From Micromonospora aurantiaca ATCC 27029 (lineage in GTDB: Bacteria; Actinomycetota; Actinomycetes; Mycobacteriales; Micromonosporaceae), in NCBI RefSeq assembly GCF_000145235.1, contig NC_014391.1, positions 868,001-932,000 of the forward strand: 64,000 nucleotides of DNA, given 5' to 3'. A program made the position numbers and the translations under genes. The stretch's first letter is position 1; each line of letters begins with the position of its first letter. The notes beneath the pieces were generated by a model. The model was given only the letters and a program-made list of their open reading frames with translations, had not been told where the DNA came from and made no database searches. Shown here piece after piece: positions 54,112 through 63,874 of this stretch.

Positions 54112-55902
54112 TCAGTCGATTCCGTGGCTCTGGAGCCACATTTCCAGGAGTCCCAGTTGCCACAGCTTGTTTCCGTTCAACGGGGTCAGTTCGGCGTTCG
54201 GGTCGGCGAGCAGCGCGTCGACGTAGTCGGCGCGGAACAGGTCGCGACGGCGCGCCTCGGGCGCGGTCAGCGCGTCGCGTACCCGGTCGAGGAGCTTGCC
54301 CTCCAGGTGGGTGAGTCCGGGCACCGGGAAGTAGCCCTTGGGTCGGTCGATGACCTCGTGCGGCAGGACCCGGCGCCCGATCTCCTTGAGTACGCCCTTG
54401 CCGCCCTGGGCCAGCTTCAGCTCCGGCGGGCAGCTCGCGGCCAGCTCGACGAACTCGTGGTCGAGGAACGGCACCCGGGCCTCCAGCCCGTGCGCCATGG
54501 TCATGTTGTCGACCCGCTTCACCGGGTCGTCGGTCAGCATGACCTGGGTGTCGATCCGCAGGCCCGCGTCGACGGCGGTCTGCGCCCCCGCGCGGCCCAG
54601 GTGCGCGGCCACGAACTCCCGCGCCGGGTCGCCGTCGGCCAGCCACGCCGGGTTGAGCACCCGGGCCAGTCCGGCCGCGTCGCGGTCGAAGAACGCCTTC
54701 GCGTACGTCTCGAGCGCCTGCTCCCGGTCCACCCCGGCGAGCGGCGGGTACCAGTGGTAGCCACCGAGGATCTCGTCCGCGCCCTGGCCCGACTGCACCA
54801 CCTTGACGTGCCGCGCGACCTCCTGGCTGAGCAGCCAGAACGCGACGCAGTCGTGGCTGACCATGGGTTCGCTCATGGCCGCGACGGCGGATTCCAGCGG
54901 CGGCAGCAGGTCACCGGTGGGCACCCGGATCTGGTGGTGGTCGGTGCCGAACGTCTTCGCGACCAGGTCGGAGTAGACGAACTCGTCGCCCTCCCGGCCG
55001 CCGACCGCGTCGAAGCCGATGGAGAACGTGGCCAGGCCGGACCGGGCCTGCCCCTCGCCGGCGAGCAGCGCGACGACCAGGCTGGAGTCGAGGCCGCCGG
55101 AGAGCAGCACGCCCACCGGCACGTCGGCCACCATGCGGCGGCGTACGGCTGTGGTCAGCGAGTCGAGCAGCGCGTCCTGCCAGTCCCGTTCGGACCAGCC
55201 GGCCCGCTCGGCGGCGCGGCTGAACGCCGGATCCCAGTACACCCGCTCGTGGGTGGAGCCGTCCGCCTCGTACACCCGGACCGTGGCAGGCGGCAGCTTG
55301 GTGACGCCGGCCAGGATCGTGCGCGGCGGCGGCACGATGCTGTGGAAGCTCAGGTAGTGGGCGAGCGCCACCCGGTCGATGGTGGTGTCGATGCCGCCAC
55401 CGGCGAGCAGCGCCGGCAGGGTCGAGGCGAACCGCACCACGCCGGGGCTCTCGGCCAGGTAGAGCGGCTTGATGCCGAGGCGGTCCCGGGCCAGCACCAG
55501 GCGGCCGGTGTCGCGCTCGCTGATCGCCACCGCGAACATGCCGATCAGGTGGTCGACGAAGTCGAGACCCCACTCGGCGTACGCCTTGACCACGACCTCG
55601 CTGTCGCCGGACGAGAAGAACCGGTGGCCCTTGGCCTGCAGCTCGGCGCGCAGCTCTCGATAGTTGTAGATGCAGCCGTTGAAGACACCGGTGAGCCCGG
55701 CGGCGGCGTCCACGATGGGTTGGCCGCTCGCCGCGGACAGGTCGATGATCTTCAGGCGCCGGTGTCCCAGCGCGGTCGGGCCCTGCGACCAGACGCCGCT
55801 GTCGTCGGGCCCTCGGTCACTCATCGTGGCCGCCATCCGCTCCACGGCCGAGACGTCGGCGCGTGAACCGTCACGGCGGAACTCTCCCGCAAGTCCGCAC
55901 AT
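54112..55902 (-). CDS. asnO: N-acetylglutaminylglutamine amidotransferase (asparagine-synthase-like)
   Basis: A 596-aa class II glutamine amidotransferase. Met removal exposes Cys2 (MCGLAGEF), so ATG 55902 is used although an ATG three codons upstream exists. The glutaminase domain contains RRLKIIDLS and FNGCIYNYREL, and the synthetase domain has the PP-loop SGGLDSS (268-274). In the NAGGN pathway it amidates the dipeptide end. It is first in the operon with ngg and the M42 peptidase. Confidence 0.94.
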   Translation of the reverse strand: MCGLAGEFRRDGSRADVSAVERMAATMSDRGPDDSGVWSQGPTALGHRRLKIIDLSAASGQPIVDAAAGLTGVFNGCIYNYRELRAELQAKGHRFFSSGDSEVVVKAYAEWGLDFVDHLIGMFAVAISERDTGRLVLARDRLGIKPLYLAESPGVVRFASTLPALLAGGGIDTTIDRVALAHYLSFHSIVPPPRTILAGVTKLPPATVRVYEADGSTHERVYWDPAFSRAAERAGWSERDWQDALLDSLTTAVRRRMVADVPVGVLLSGGLDSSLVVALLAGEGQARSGLATFSIGFDAVGGREGDEFVYSDLVAKTFGTDHHQIRVPTGDLLPPLESAVAAMSEPMVSHDCVAFWLLSQEVARHVKVVQSGQGADEILGGYHWYPPLAGVDREQALETYAKAFFDRDAAGLARVLNPAWLADGDPAREFVAAHLGRAGAQTAVDAGLRIDTQVMLTDDPVKRVDNMTMAHGLEARVPFLDHEFVELAASCPPELKLAQGGKGVLKEIGRRVLPHEVIDRPKGYFPVPGLTHLEGKLLDRVRDALTAPEARRRDLFRADYVDALLADPNAELTPLNGNKLWQLGLLEMWLQSHGID

Positions 55903-56215
55903 ACGAGCCAATGCTGCCAGAGCTTGTTGCAGTTCGCCTGTTGAGACGATGACGAACGTGTGACAGCTTGCTACGATGCGCCGTCACGCAGGGTGGTTGC
56001 CTGTCACGCCTTCGGTTCCTGCCTCGCTCCCCCCGATGTCGGAAATCGGCTCCGGCGAGGCTGTGAGGAACGCCGCAGAGACGGGCGCCGGCGGCTGGCC
56101 CACGGTTCGTCGCCGATCTTGCAGTTCGGGCCCCTGGGTTGCCCCTTCTGCGAGCCTCGGGGGGCACCGAACTGCAAGATCGCGCGAGCGTGGGTGCCGC
56201 CGGCGCGCGGTGGGG
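55903..56215. other. Intergenic region between asnO and msrA
   Basis: This 313-bp stretch should hold the asnO promoter, but I see no clean -10/-35 pair. It contains palindromic element C copy 2 (56114-56182) just downstream of msrA, and no convincing gene. Confidence 0.7.
56114..56182. repeat. Palindromic element, family C, copy 2
   Basis: Perfect 16-bp arms: cgatcttgcagttcgg (56114-56129) and its complement (56167-56182). Relative to 20076-20146 the inner stem changes from cacttt to cagttc with matching changes on the other arm. Confidence 0.88.
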
Positions 56216-56878
<663 letters not shown>

Positions 56879-56954
56879 GGTGGGACTCCTCTCTTGGCTT
56901 TCCCAGCGTGTGCAACATCGTCGGCCCCGGGTTCCTTACCCGCCCACGTCGGCG

Positions 56955-57368
56955 TCAGGCCAGCGCCGCCGAGATCCGCCCGGCGAACTCCGTCGCCTCG
57001 GCGTCGTCGGCGTACCGGGTGCGCGGCCAGAAGAAGCCGCGCAGCCCGTCGCCCTTGGTCCGGGGCACCACGTGGGTGTGCAGGTGCGGTACGGACTGGG
57101 ACACCCGGTTGTTCATCGCCACGAACGTCCCACCGGAGCCCAGACCGGTCTCCACCGCCACGGCGATCCGCTGCACCAGCCGGAAGTAGCCGGGCAGCGC
57201 GTCGGCCGGCAGGTCGGACAGGGTGACCAGGTGGGTGCGGGGCACCACGAGCACGTGGCCCTTGAACACCGGCCGGGTGTCGAGGAACGCGACCCCGTCC
57301 GGCTCGTCGGTCACCCGGAACGCCGGTACCGCGCCCGCCACGATCCCGCAGAACACACACCCGCTCAC
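56955..57368 (-). CDS. HIT-family protein (Hint/AP4A-hydrolase type)
   Basis: A 137-aa nucleotide hydrolase/transferase. The histidine triad is HLHTHVV near residue 95, and the N-terminal CVFCGIVAG has Cys residues for zinc. The exact nucleotide substrate is unknown. TAGGGT (57380-57375) ends six bases before GTG 57368, so it is probably leaderless. Confidence 0.93.
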   Translation of the reverse strand: MSGCVFCGIVAGAVPAFRVTDEPDGVAFLDTRPVFKGHVLVVPRTHLVTLSDLPADALPGYFRLVQRIAVAVETGLGSGGTFVAMNNRVSQSVPHLHTHVVPRTKGDGLRGFFWPRTRYADDAEATEFAGRISAALA

Positions 57369-57414
57369 GAGCTCACCCTAGGCCCCACCCGGTCGACCCA
57401 CCTCCGGGCGAGTG

Positions 57415-57471
57415 TGATCATGAGGTTGGCGGCGACAAATCGGACCGTGACCGCCGTCAACCTCATGATCG
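57415..57471. repeat. Palindromic element, family A, copy 2
   Basis: Arms tgatcatgaggttg (57415-57428) and caacctcatgatcg (57458-57471) pair along their length apart from the end base. Relative to 42341-42397, an A-T pair is replaced by G-C with both arms changed. The loop start gcggcgacaaatcggac is conserved. Confidence 0.9.
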
Positions 57472-57594
57472 ACGAGAAGCCGGCAGTGGGGCGAGGTCGG
57501 GCGGTCGCCGCTCCCACAGCTGGATCACCCGGCGCGCGGTCAACTGTCGAATACGAGGCCAGTCCTGGCGGAGCAGCGCCTCGGTCGTACTCAC
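57463..57594 (-). CDS. Putative 43-aa protein
   Basis: GTG 57594 opens a 43-codon ORF (VSTTEALLRQDWPRIRQLTA...) with protein-like composition and an amphipathic helix. CATACT (57606-57601) lies six bases upstream, the spacing of the other leaderless genes. Its stop codon lies inside palindrome A copy 2, so the element may have truncated a longer gene. Family unknown. Confidence 0.5.
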   Translation of the reverse strand: MSTTEALLRQDWPRIRQLTARRVIQLWERRPPDLAPLPASRRS

Positions 57595-57689
57595 CGGACC
57601 AGTATGGCCGACCACCCCGACACCTTCGCGGTTGTGACTCGCGCCGGGTTGACGAGAGCGGGAGCGGGCGGGGGGCTAACGTCTGCGGC

Positions 57690-58832
57690 ATGAGCCACGG
57701 CTTCGAGACACTCGCCATCCACGCCGGTCAGGACCCGGAGGCCCGCACCGGTGCGGTGATCCCGCCGATCTACCAGACCAGCACGTACGCCCAGGACGCC
57801 GTCGGCGCGCCCCGCGAGGGCTACGAGTACAGCCGCTCCGGTAACCCCACCCGCGACGCGCTCCAGGAGTGCCTCGCCGCGCTGGAGGGCGGCCCGGTGG
57901 CGCTCGCCTTCGCCAGCGGCCTGGCCGCCGAGGACACGCTGCTGCGGACCGTCTGCAAGCCGGGCGACCACGTGGTGATCCCGGACGACGCGTACGGCGG
58001 CACGTACCGGCTGTTCGCCAAGGTGGCCGAGCGCTGGGGCCTGTCGTACACCCCGGCGAAGGTCTCCGACCCGGACGCCGTGCGTGCCGCGATCCGCCCG
58101 GGCACCACCAGGATCGTCTGGGTGGAGACGCCGACCAACCCGCTGCTCGGCATCGCCGACATCGCCGCGCTCGCCGCGGTGGCGCACGACGCCGGCGCGT
58201 TGCTGGTGGTCGACAACACGTTCGCCTCGCCGTACCTTCAGCAGCCGATCGCGTTCGGCGCGGACGTGGTGGTGCACTCCACCACCAAGTACGTCGGCGG
58301 ACACTCCGACGTGGTCGGCGGCGCGCTCGTCGCGGCGGACCGCACGCTCGGCGAGGAGCTGCGCTACCACCAGAACGCGATGGGCGCGGTCAACGGGCCG
58401 TTCGACGCCTGGCTCACCCTGCGCGGCATCAAGACCCTCGGGGTACGGATGGACCGGCACTGCGACAACGCCGAGCGGATCGCGGCCTACCTGGACGGAC
58501 ACGCCAAGGTCGCCCAGGTCGTCTACCCGGGCCTGCCCTCGCACCCCGGCCACGAGGTGGCCGCCAAGCAGATGCGCCGGTTCGGCGGCATGATCTCGTT
58601 CCGCGCGGCGGGCGGCGAGGAGCACGCCGTCCAGATCTGCAACCGGGCCCGGTTGTTCGTGCTCGCCGAGTCGCTGGGCGGCGTCGAGTCCCTGATCGAG
58701 CACCCGGGCCGGATGACACACGCAAGCGCTGCGGGCTCGCCGCTTGAAGTTCCCGGCGATCTCGTGCGACTGTCTGTCGGCATCGAGACGGTCGACGACC
58801 TGCTCGCCGATCTGGAGCAGGCCCTGGGCTGA
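57690..58832 (+). CDS. metB: Cystathionine gamma-synthase / gamma-lyase
   Basis: A 380-aa PLP enzyme of the Cys/Met metabolism family. The PLP lysine is Lys200 (HSTTKYVGGHSD), with YSRSGNPTR, ASGLAAEDTLL and SLGGVESLIEHP(G)RMTHAS. It either makes cystathionine from O-acyl-homoserine or cleaves it in reverse transsulfuration together with cbs. Sequence alone does not separate the two. TAACGT (57677-57682) lies seven bases before ATG 57690. Confidence 0.94.
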   Translation: MSHGFETLAIHAGQDPEARTGAVIPPIYQTSTYAQDAVGAPREGYEYSRSGNPTRDALQECLAALEGGPVALAFASGLAAEDTLLRTVCKPGDHVVIPDDAYGGTYRLFAKVAERWGLSYTPAKVSDPDAVRAAIRPGTTRIVWVETPTNPLLGIADIAALAAVAHDAGALLVVDNTFASPYLQQPIAFGADVVVHSTTKYVGGHSDVVGGALVAADRTLGEELRYHQNAMGAVNGPFDAWLTLRGIKTLGVRMDRHCDNAERIAAYLDGHAKVAQVVYPGLPSHPGHEVAAKQMRRFGGMISFRAAGGEEHAVQICNRARLFVLAESLGGVESLIEHPGRMTHASAAGSPLEVPGDLVRLSVGIETVDDLLADLEQALG

Positions 58833-58854
58833 CCGCTGGTTGGGGAGGGTGGCA

Positions 58855-60261
58855 GTGCCGGACATCTTGCCGACGACCTGGGTCGGGACGACCGCGAAAC
58901 AGATCGCCCGGGCGGTACGCCGTGGCGACGTCTCCGCCACCCAGGTCGTCGCCGACCACCTGGACCACGTCGCCCGGGTCGACGCCGAGCTGGGCGCGTT
59001 CCGCACGGTACGCGGCGGCGAGGCGATCACCGAGGCGGAGAAGGTCGACGAGCAGGAGGAACTGGCGAACCTGCCGCTCGCCGGGGTGCCGGTGGCGGTC
59101 AAGGAGAACACGCCGGTGGCCGGCCTGCCCACCTGGAACGGGTCGGCCGCGATGCGTACCGAGGTGGCGGAGGCCGACCACGAGGTGGTCCGGCGGCTGC
59201 GCGGCGCGGGCGCTGTCATCCTCGGCGTCACCCGGATGCCGGAGCTGGGCCTGTGGGCCCTCACCGACGACGACACCGCTGTGACCCGCAACCCGTGGGA
59301 TCCGGCTCGTACCCCCGGCGGCTCGTCCGGCGGCGCGGCCGCCGCGGTGGCCGCCGGGCTGGTGCCGATGGCCCACGGCAACGACGGTCTCGGGTCGATC
59401 CGCATCCCGGCGGCCTGCTGCGGCCTGGTCGGGCTCAAGCCCGGCCGGGGCGTGGTGCCCTGCCAGCTCGGCGCGGACGACTGGTTCGGCCTCACCGAGC
59501 ACGGCATGCTGACCAGCACCGTCGCCGACGCGGTGGTCGGCTTCTCGGTGCTGGCCGGCCGCCGGCCGGACAAGCTGGTCCCGCCGGAGCGGCTGCGGGT
59601 TGGCGTCTCGCTGCGCTCGCCGGTACGCGGCGTCTCGCCGGATGCGCCGAACCGGGACGCGGTCGCCGCCGCCGGCCGGCTGCTGGCCGCCGCCGGTCAC
59701 GACACCGTGCCCGCCGACCCGGTCTACCCGACCCGGCTCGGCCTCCAGGGCATCGCCACCTGGTTCGCGGCGGCCGCCGCCGACGTGCGCGCCGCCGGAG
59801 TGGCGCCGCGTCAACTCCAGCGGCGCAGCCGCCGGCACGTCAGGCTCGGCGAGTGGGCGCAGCGCCGGGGGTACGTGCGGGAGGCCGACCGGGCCGCCTG
59901 GCGCGAACGGTCCGTGCACTTCTTCGCGGACAACTCGATCGACCTGCTGCTCACCCCGGCGCTGGCCGGGCCGCCGCCGGAGGCCGCCGGGTGGTCCGGC
60001 CGCTCCTGGCTGGCGAACATGTCGACCAACATCAGGTACGCCCCGTACGCGGCGCCGTGGAACATCGCCGGGCTGCCGTCGATCGTGGTGCCGGTCGGCC
60101 GCCGCCCGGACGGCCTGCCGGTGGGCGTGCAGTTCGTCGGCCCGCCCGGCTCCGAACTGCTGCTGCTCGGAGTGGCCGGCCAGTTCGAGTTGCAGGCGCC
60201 GTGGGCCCGGCACGCCCCCGGCTATCCCCGCGTCGGAACGGGGTCGCCGGCCGCCGGGTGA
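58855..60261 (+). CDS. Amidase-signature family hydrolase
   Basis: A 468-aa amidase with catalytic Lys in VAVKENTPVAG and the signature GGSSGGAAAAVAAGLVPMAHGNDGLGSIRIPAACCG containing the cis-Ser and nucleophilic Ser. It is related to GatA but has a shorter, divergent C-terminus (NSIDLLLTPALAGPPPEA), so a free amidase is likelier. GTG 58855 follows GAGGGT; an in-frame GTG two codons earlier is possible. It is 22 bases after metB. Confidence 0.93.
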   Translation: MPDILPTTWVGTTAKQIARAVRRGDVSATQVVADHLDHVARVDAELGAFRTVRGGEAITEAEKVDEQEELANLPLAGVPVAVKENTPVAGLPTWNGSAAMRTEVAEADHEVVRRLRGAGAVILGVTRMPELGLWALTDDDTAVTRNPWDPARTPGGSSGGAAAAVAAGLVPMAHGNDGLGSIRIPAACCGLVGLKPGRGVVPCQLGADDWFGLTEHGMLTSTVADAVVGFSVLAGRRPDKLVPPERLRVGVSLRSPVRGVSPDAPNRDAVAAAGRLLAAAGHDTVPADPVYPTRLGLQGIATWFAAAAADVRAAGVAPRQLQRRSRRHVRLGEWAQRRGYVREADRAAWRERSVHFFADNSIDLLLTPALAGPPPEAAGWSGRSWLANMSTNIRYAPYAAPWNIAGLPSIVVPVGRRPDGLPVGVQFVGPPGSELLLLGVAGQFELQAPWARHAPGYPRVGTGSPAAG

Positions 60262-60313
60262 TCGTCTAGCGTGTGCGCACCCCTGTCGCGCTCACCACCT
60301 CGGACGGTCCCCG

Positions 60314-61198
60314 ATGCACTGCCAGACCTGCGGCGACGCCACGTCCCCGGCCTATGAGGAGTGCCGGCGCTGCGGCACCCGAGTCGGTCAGCCCGCGGTG
60401 AGCCCCGGCGTGCCCACGTACGGGGTGCGCGGCCTGGCCGTGGCCGGCGCGTCCGCGGTCGGTGCCGCCACCCTGTGCTATCTGCTCACCGCCCTGTTCC
60501 CGCTCGTGGGTGTGCGGATGGCCCGCTCGGCCGCCGAGCAGCTCGACCGGGACGTGCTGCTCGGCGCGGTGCTGGCCGAGGTGCTGTTCTCGCTGCCCTA
60601 CCTGCTCGCGCTCCTGACTGCGGGGACGCTCGTGGTGATCTGGACCTGGCGGGCCCGCAAGAACCTGGACGCGTTCCCGGGCGCGGTGCCGAACCTGAGC
60701 CCGGCGTGGGCGATCGCGGGGTGGCTGGTGCCGCTGGCCAACCTCGTCGTACCGGCCCGGGTGCTCGCCGACCTGCTCCGCAACAGCGTGTGGCAGCGCC
60801 GCCAGTCGTGGCTGGTCGGGGTGTGGTGGGCGAGCTGGCTGGTGTTCCTGATCGGCGACCGGTTCGTCGCGCGGGCCGAGCAGCAGCGCTACGACCGGCT
60901 GACCGAGCTGCCCCGCAACGACGCGGAGTTCGCCACGTACGTGCGCTTCTACGAGGACGCGCTCGCGCCGCGGCTGGTGCCGGCGGTGGCCTGCCTGGTC
61001 GCCGGGATCGCGTTCGTCGTGCTGGTCCGCCGGATCTCCGCCGCCCAGCAGGACCGGCTCTCCCGGGCCGTGCCCGTGTGGCCCGGGCAGCCGGTCTGGC
61101 CCGGCCGACCGGGCTGGCCCGCGCCCGCCGCGCCGATGCCGGTTGCGCCGACGTCGCCGCAGGTTCCGCCCACCCCGGGTGGCACGATCGGGGCATGA
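60314..61198 (+). CDS. DUF4328 membrane protein with N-terminal zinc ribbon
   Basis: A 294-aa protein. The N-terminus MHCQTCGDATSPAYEECRRCG has two Cys pairs of a zinc ribbon. Several hydrophobic segments follow (GASAVGAATLCYLLTALFPLV, LPYLLALLTAGTLVVIWTWRARKNLDAF, WAIAGWLVPLANLVVPARVL) with the DUF4328 pattern, and a Pro/Trp-rich C-terminal tail. The function is unknown. The stop overlaps the ilvA start (ATGA). Confidence 0.9.
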   Translation: MHCQTCGDATSPAYEECRRCGTRVGQPAVSPGVPTYGVRGLAVAGASAVGAATLCYLLTALFPLVGVRMARSAAEQLDRDVLLGAVLAEVLFSLPYLLALLTAGTLVVIWTWRARKNLDAFPGAVPNLSPAWAIAGWLVPLANLVVPARVLADLLRNSVWQRRQSWLVGVWWASWLVFLIGDRFVARAEQQRYDRLTELPRNDAEFATYVRFYEDALAPRLVPAVACLVAGIAFVVLVRRISAAQQDRLSRAVPVWPGQPVWPGRPGWPAPAAPMPVAPTSPQVPPTPGGTIGA

Positions 61199-62415
61199 CG
61201 GAACTGGTCGGTCTCGCCGACGTACAGGCCGCGCGGGAACTGCTCGCCGGTGTCACCCGTACCACCCCGCTGGAGCCGTCGCGGCCGCTCAGCGCCGCGC
61301 TCGGCGGGCCGGTCTGGCTCAAGTGCGAGAACCTCCAGCGCGCCGGGTCGTACAAGGTGCGCGGTGCGTACGTGCGGATCTCCCGGCTCTCGGCCGAGGA
61401 GCGGGCCCGCGGCGTGGTCGCGGCGAGCGCCGGCAACCACGCCCAGGGGGTGGCGCTCGCCGCCGGGCTGGTCGGCGCGCACGCCACCGTCTTCATGCCG
61501 GTGAACGCGCCGCTGCCGAAGGTCGCCGCGACCAAGGGGTACGGCGCGCAGATCGAGCTGGTCGGAAACACGGTGGACGAGTCGCTCGTCGCGGCGCAGA
61601 CCTTCGCCGAGCGGACCGGAGCGGTGTTCATCCACCCGTTCGACCACCCGGACGTGATCGCCGGGCAGGGCACCGTGGCGCTGGAGATCCTCGAACAGTG
61701 CCCGGACGTGCGCACCATCGTGACCGGGGTGGGCGGCGGCGGCCTGGTCTCGGGCATGGCGGTGGCGGCCAAGGCGCTGCGTCCCGACGTACGCGTGATC
61801 GGGGTCCAGGCGGCGAGCGCCGCCGCCTTCCCGCCCTCGCTGCGGGCCGGCGAGCCGCTGCGGCTGCCCTCGTTCGCGACGATCGCCGACGGGATCGCGG
61901 TCGGCCGTCCGGGCGAGCTGACCTTCACCCATGTCCGCAAGCTCGTCGACGACGTCGTCACGGTCTCCGAGGAGGACATCTCCCGGGCGTTGCTGATGCT
62001 GCTGGAACGAGGCAAGCAGGTGGTCGAGCCGGCCGGCGCGGTCGGCGTGGCGGCGCTGCTGGCCGGCGCGGTGGAGGTGACCGCGCCGGTCGTCGCGGTG
62101 CTCTCCGGCGGCAACATCGATCCGCTGCTCATGCTCCGGGTGATCGAGCACGGCCTGGCGGCGGCGGGCCGGTTCCTGCGAATCACCGTGCGCTGCACGG
62201 ACCGGCCCGGCCAGCTCGCCTCCCTGCTGAGCGAGATCGCCGAGCACCGGGCCAACGTGGTGGACGTGGTGCACCAGCGCGCCAACCCGCACCTGCGCCT
62301 CGGCGAGGTGGAGGTGGCCCTGTCCGTGGAGACCCGCGGGGTGGAGCACTCGGACACGCTGATCAGCGCGCTGCGGGCCAGCGGCTACCAGGTGGTCTTC
62401 ACCGGCGAGGGCTGA
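61195..62415 (+). CDS. ilvA: Threonine ammonia-lyase (threonine dehydratase)
   Basis: A 406-aa PLP enzyme deaminating threonine to 2-oxobutanoate, the first step to isoleucine. PLP Lys54 is in GSYKVRGAY, then SAGNHAQGVALAA, TGVGGGGLVSG and LSGGNIDP. A single ACT-like domain (about 328-406; RFLRITVRCTDRPGQLASLLSEIAEHRANVVDV) fits the shorter allosteric type. ATG 61195 overlaps the DUF4328 stop. CACGAT six bases before it might also drive a leaderless message. Confidence 0.96.
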   Translation: MTELVGLADVQAARELLAGVTRTTPLEPSRPLSAALGGPVWLKCENLQRAGSYKVRGAYVRISRLSAEERARGVVAASAGNHAQGVALAAGLVGAHATVFMPVNAPLPKVAATKGYGAQIELVGNTVDESLVAAQTFAERTGAVFIHPFDHPDVIAGQGTVALEILEQCPDVRTIVTGVGGGGLVSGMAVAAKALRPDVRVIGVQAASAAAFPPSLRAGEPLRLPSFATIADGIAVGRPGELTFTHVRKLVDDVVTVSEEDISRALLMLLERGKQVVEPAGAVGVAALLAGAVEVTAPVVAVLSGGNIDPLLMLRVIEHGLAAAGRFLRITVRCTDRPGQLASLLSEIAEHRANVVDVVHQRANPHLRLGEVEVALSVETRGVEHSDTLISALRASGYQVVFTGEG

Positions 62416-62430
62416 GCGCTCGGCGGAACG

Positions 62431-62467
62431 CGAACGCCCCGGCCGGATGATCCGGTCGGGGCGTTCG
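62431..62467. terminator. Terminator hairpin after ilvA
   Basis: cgaacgccccg (62431-62441) pairs perfectly with cggggcgttcg (62457-62467), with further pairing of ccgga/tccgg inside. It lies between the convergent ilvA and greA genes. Confidence 0.88.
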
Positions 62468-62473
62468 GGTGTG

Positions 62474-62528
62474 CGGCTCGGGTCCGAGGAGGGCCTGTCA
62501 GCCTCGGTCGGGTTCGGGACCCGAGCCG
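62474..62528. terminator. Second hairpin between ilvA and greA
   Basis: cggctcgggtcc (62474-62485) and ggacccgagccg (62517-62528) form a perfect 12-bp stem with a 31-base loop. It probably terminates greA. Confidence 0.75.
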
Positions 62529-62549
62529 TCCGGCGCGGGTCCGGAGGGG

Positions 62550-63050
62550 TCAGCCGCTGTACGGCTCGAAGGAGACGATGGTCACCTTGATATCGGCGCC
62601 GCTGGGCGCCGTGTAGGTGCAGGTCTGCCCTGCCTTGCCGCCGAGGATGGCCTTGCCGAGCGCGGACTCGGGGCTGTAGACCGTGAGGTCGGTGGTGGAG
62701 GCGATCTCCCGGGAGCCGAGCAGGAAGGTCTCGCTGTCGTCGGCGTCGTCGTCGAAGTAGATCTTCACGACCATGCCCGGCGACACCGCGTCGGTGTCCG
62801 GCGCCTCGCCGACCTTGGCGGTGCGCAGCAGCTCCTTGAGGTAGAGAATGCGGCCCTCGGCCTTGCCCTGCTCCTCGCGGGCGGCGTGGTAGCCGCCGTT
62901 CTCCCGCAGGTCGCCCTCCTCGCGCCGGGCGTTGATCTCGGCGGCGATGACCGGTCGGTTGGCGATCAGCTCGTCGAGCTCGGCCTGCAGACGGTCGTAG
63001 GCGTCCTGGGACAGCCAGGTGGCGGGCGCCTCGTTTCCATTTGTGGACAC
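62550..63050 (-). CDS. greA: Transcription elongation factor GreA
   Basis: A 166-aa factor that stimulates transcript cleavage in backtracked RNA polymerase. The N-terminal coiled coil (1-80) has the acidic tip [16 protein letters not shown], and the C-terminal FKBP-like domain (about 85-166) has [20 protein letters not shown] 63050 has GAGGAG seven bases upstream. Confidence 0.97.
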   Translation of the reverse strand: MSTNGNEAPATWLSQDAYDRLQAELDELIANRPVIAAEINARREEGDLRENGGYHAAREEQGKAEGRILYLKELLRTAKVGEAPDTDAVSPGMVVKIYFDDDADDSETFLLGSREIASTTDLTVYSPESALGKAILGGKAGQTCTYTAPSGADIKVTIVSFEPYSG

Positions 63051-63195
63051 AGGCGGTCTCCTCGATTGGTGCGGACTGGCTGACAGGTGAACTTGCAAGG
63101 CTACCAGTGCGGGTCGCGTCGAGGTGTGATCAATCACCCCGGGTGCCGGCGGCGGGACCGGGGTGCGGTGGCCGGCGACTCGCCGGCGGTCCGGC

Positions 63196-63630
63196 TCAGC
63201 CGGCGGGCCGGCAGCGCAGGACCTCGCCGATGAACGGCCGGGCGCTCGTGGGGACCTCCTGCCGGGTCCGGATGTGGCGCTGGCCGGGCTCCGCGGTCAC
63301 GGTGGCCTCGGCGCTGCCCACCTGGGCCCCGTCGTGGGAGCGGGCCCGCAGCAGACAGGTGGCGGAGCCGCCCGGCGGCACGGTGACCCGGAAGTCGACG
63401 ATCACCCGGGAGTCGGTGATGTCGGTGTAGCTGATCATTTCGCCCTGGTACTCCGGGTCGCCGTACTGGTAGTAGAGCTTCGCCGCGCCCAGGCCGAGGA
63501 CGGCGAGCATGACCGTCACCGTCAGGGCGAGCAGGACCGGCCGGCGGCGCCCCGGCTCCCGGCGGCGGCCGTAGCGGCCCGGCGGGAAGACCGGTGCCTT
63601 CGCGGCGACTGTGGCGTGCGTCTCGCTCAC
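63196..63630 (-). CDS. DUF4307 membrane-anchored protein
   Basis: A 144-aa protein with a basic cytoplasmic N-terminus, one transmembrane helix ([19 protein letters not shown]) and an extracytoplasmic beta domain ([26 protein letters not shown]). DUF4307 genes regularly lie divergent from mca in actinobacteria; the function is unknown. GTG 63630 has AGGAGA nine bases upstream. Confidence 0.9.
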   Translation of the reverse strand: MSETHATVAAKAPVFPPGRYGRRREPGRRRPVLLALTVTVMLAVLGLGAAKLYYQYGDPEYQGEMISYTDITDSRVIVDFRVTVPPGGSATCLLRARSHDGAQVGSAEATVTAEPGQRHIRTRQEVPTSARPFIGEVLRCRPAG

Positions 63631-63874
63631 CGGCGGGTATCTCCTGGCGTTGTTGTCGGCGGCATCGGCAAGAATGGCTAGGTCCATCTTCCCAGCCCGG
63701 CGCTGAGTCAAGGATGGCAGGTCGGCCTGGACCGGCGGGCGTGGCCCTGGCCACTCCGGTGGCGGCCCCCGACCGGCCGTCACGGGGGCTTTCGCGGGCG
63801 CGGGGGGGAGATTCCGGCAGGTCAGCCGGCCGGCCCGGGGGTCGGTCGGCGGGCACAGACGAGGAGCGCCGAAG

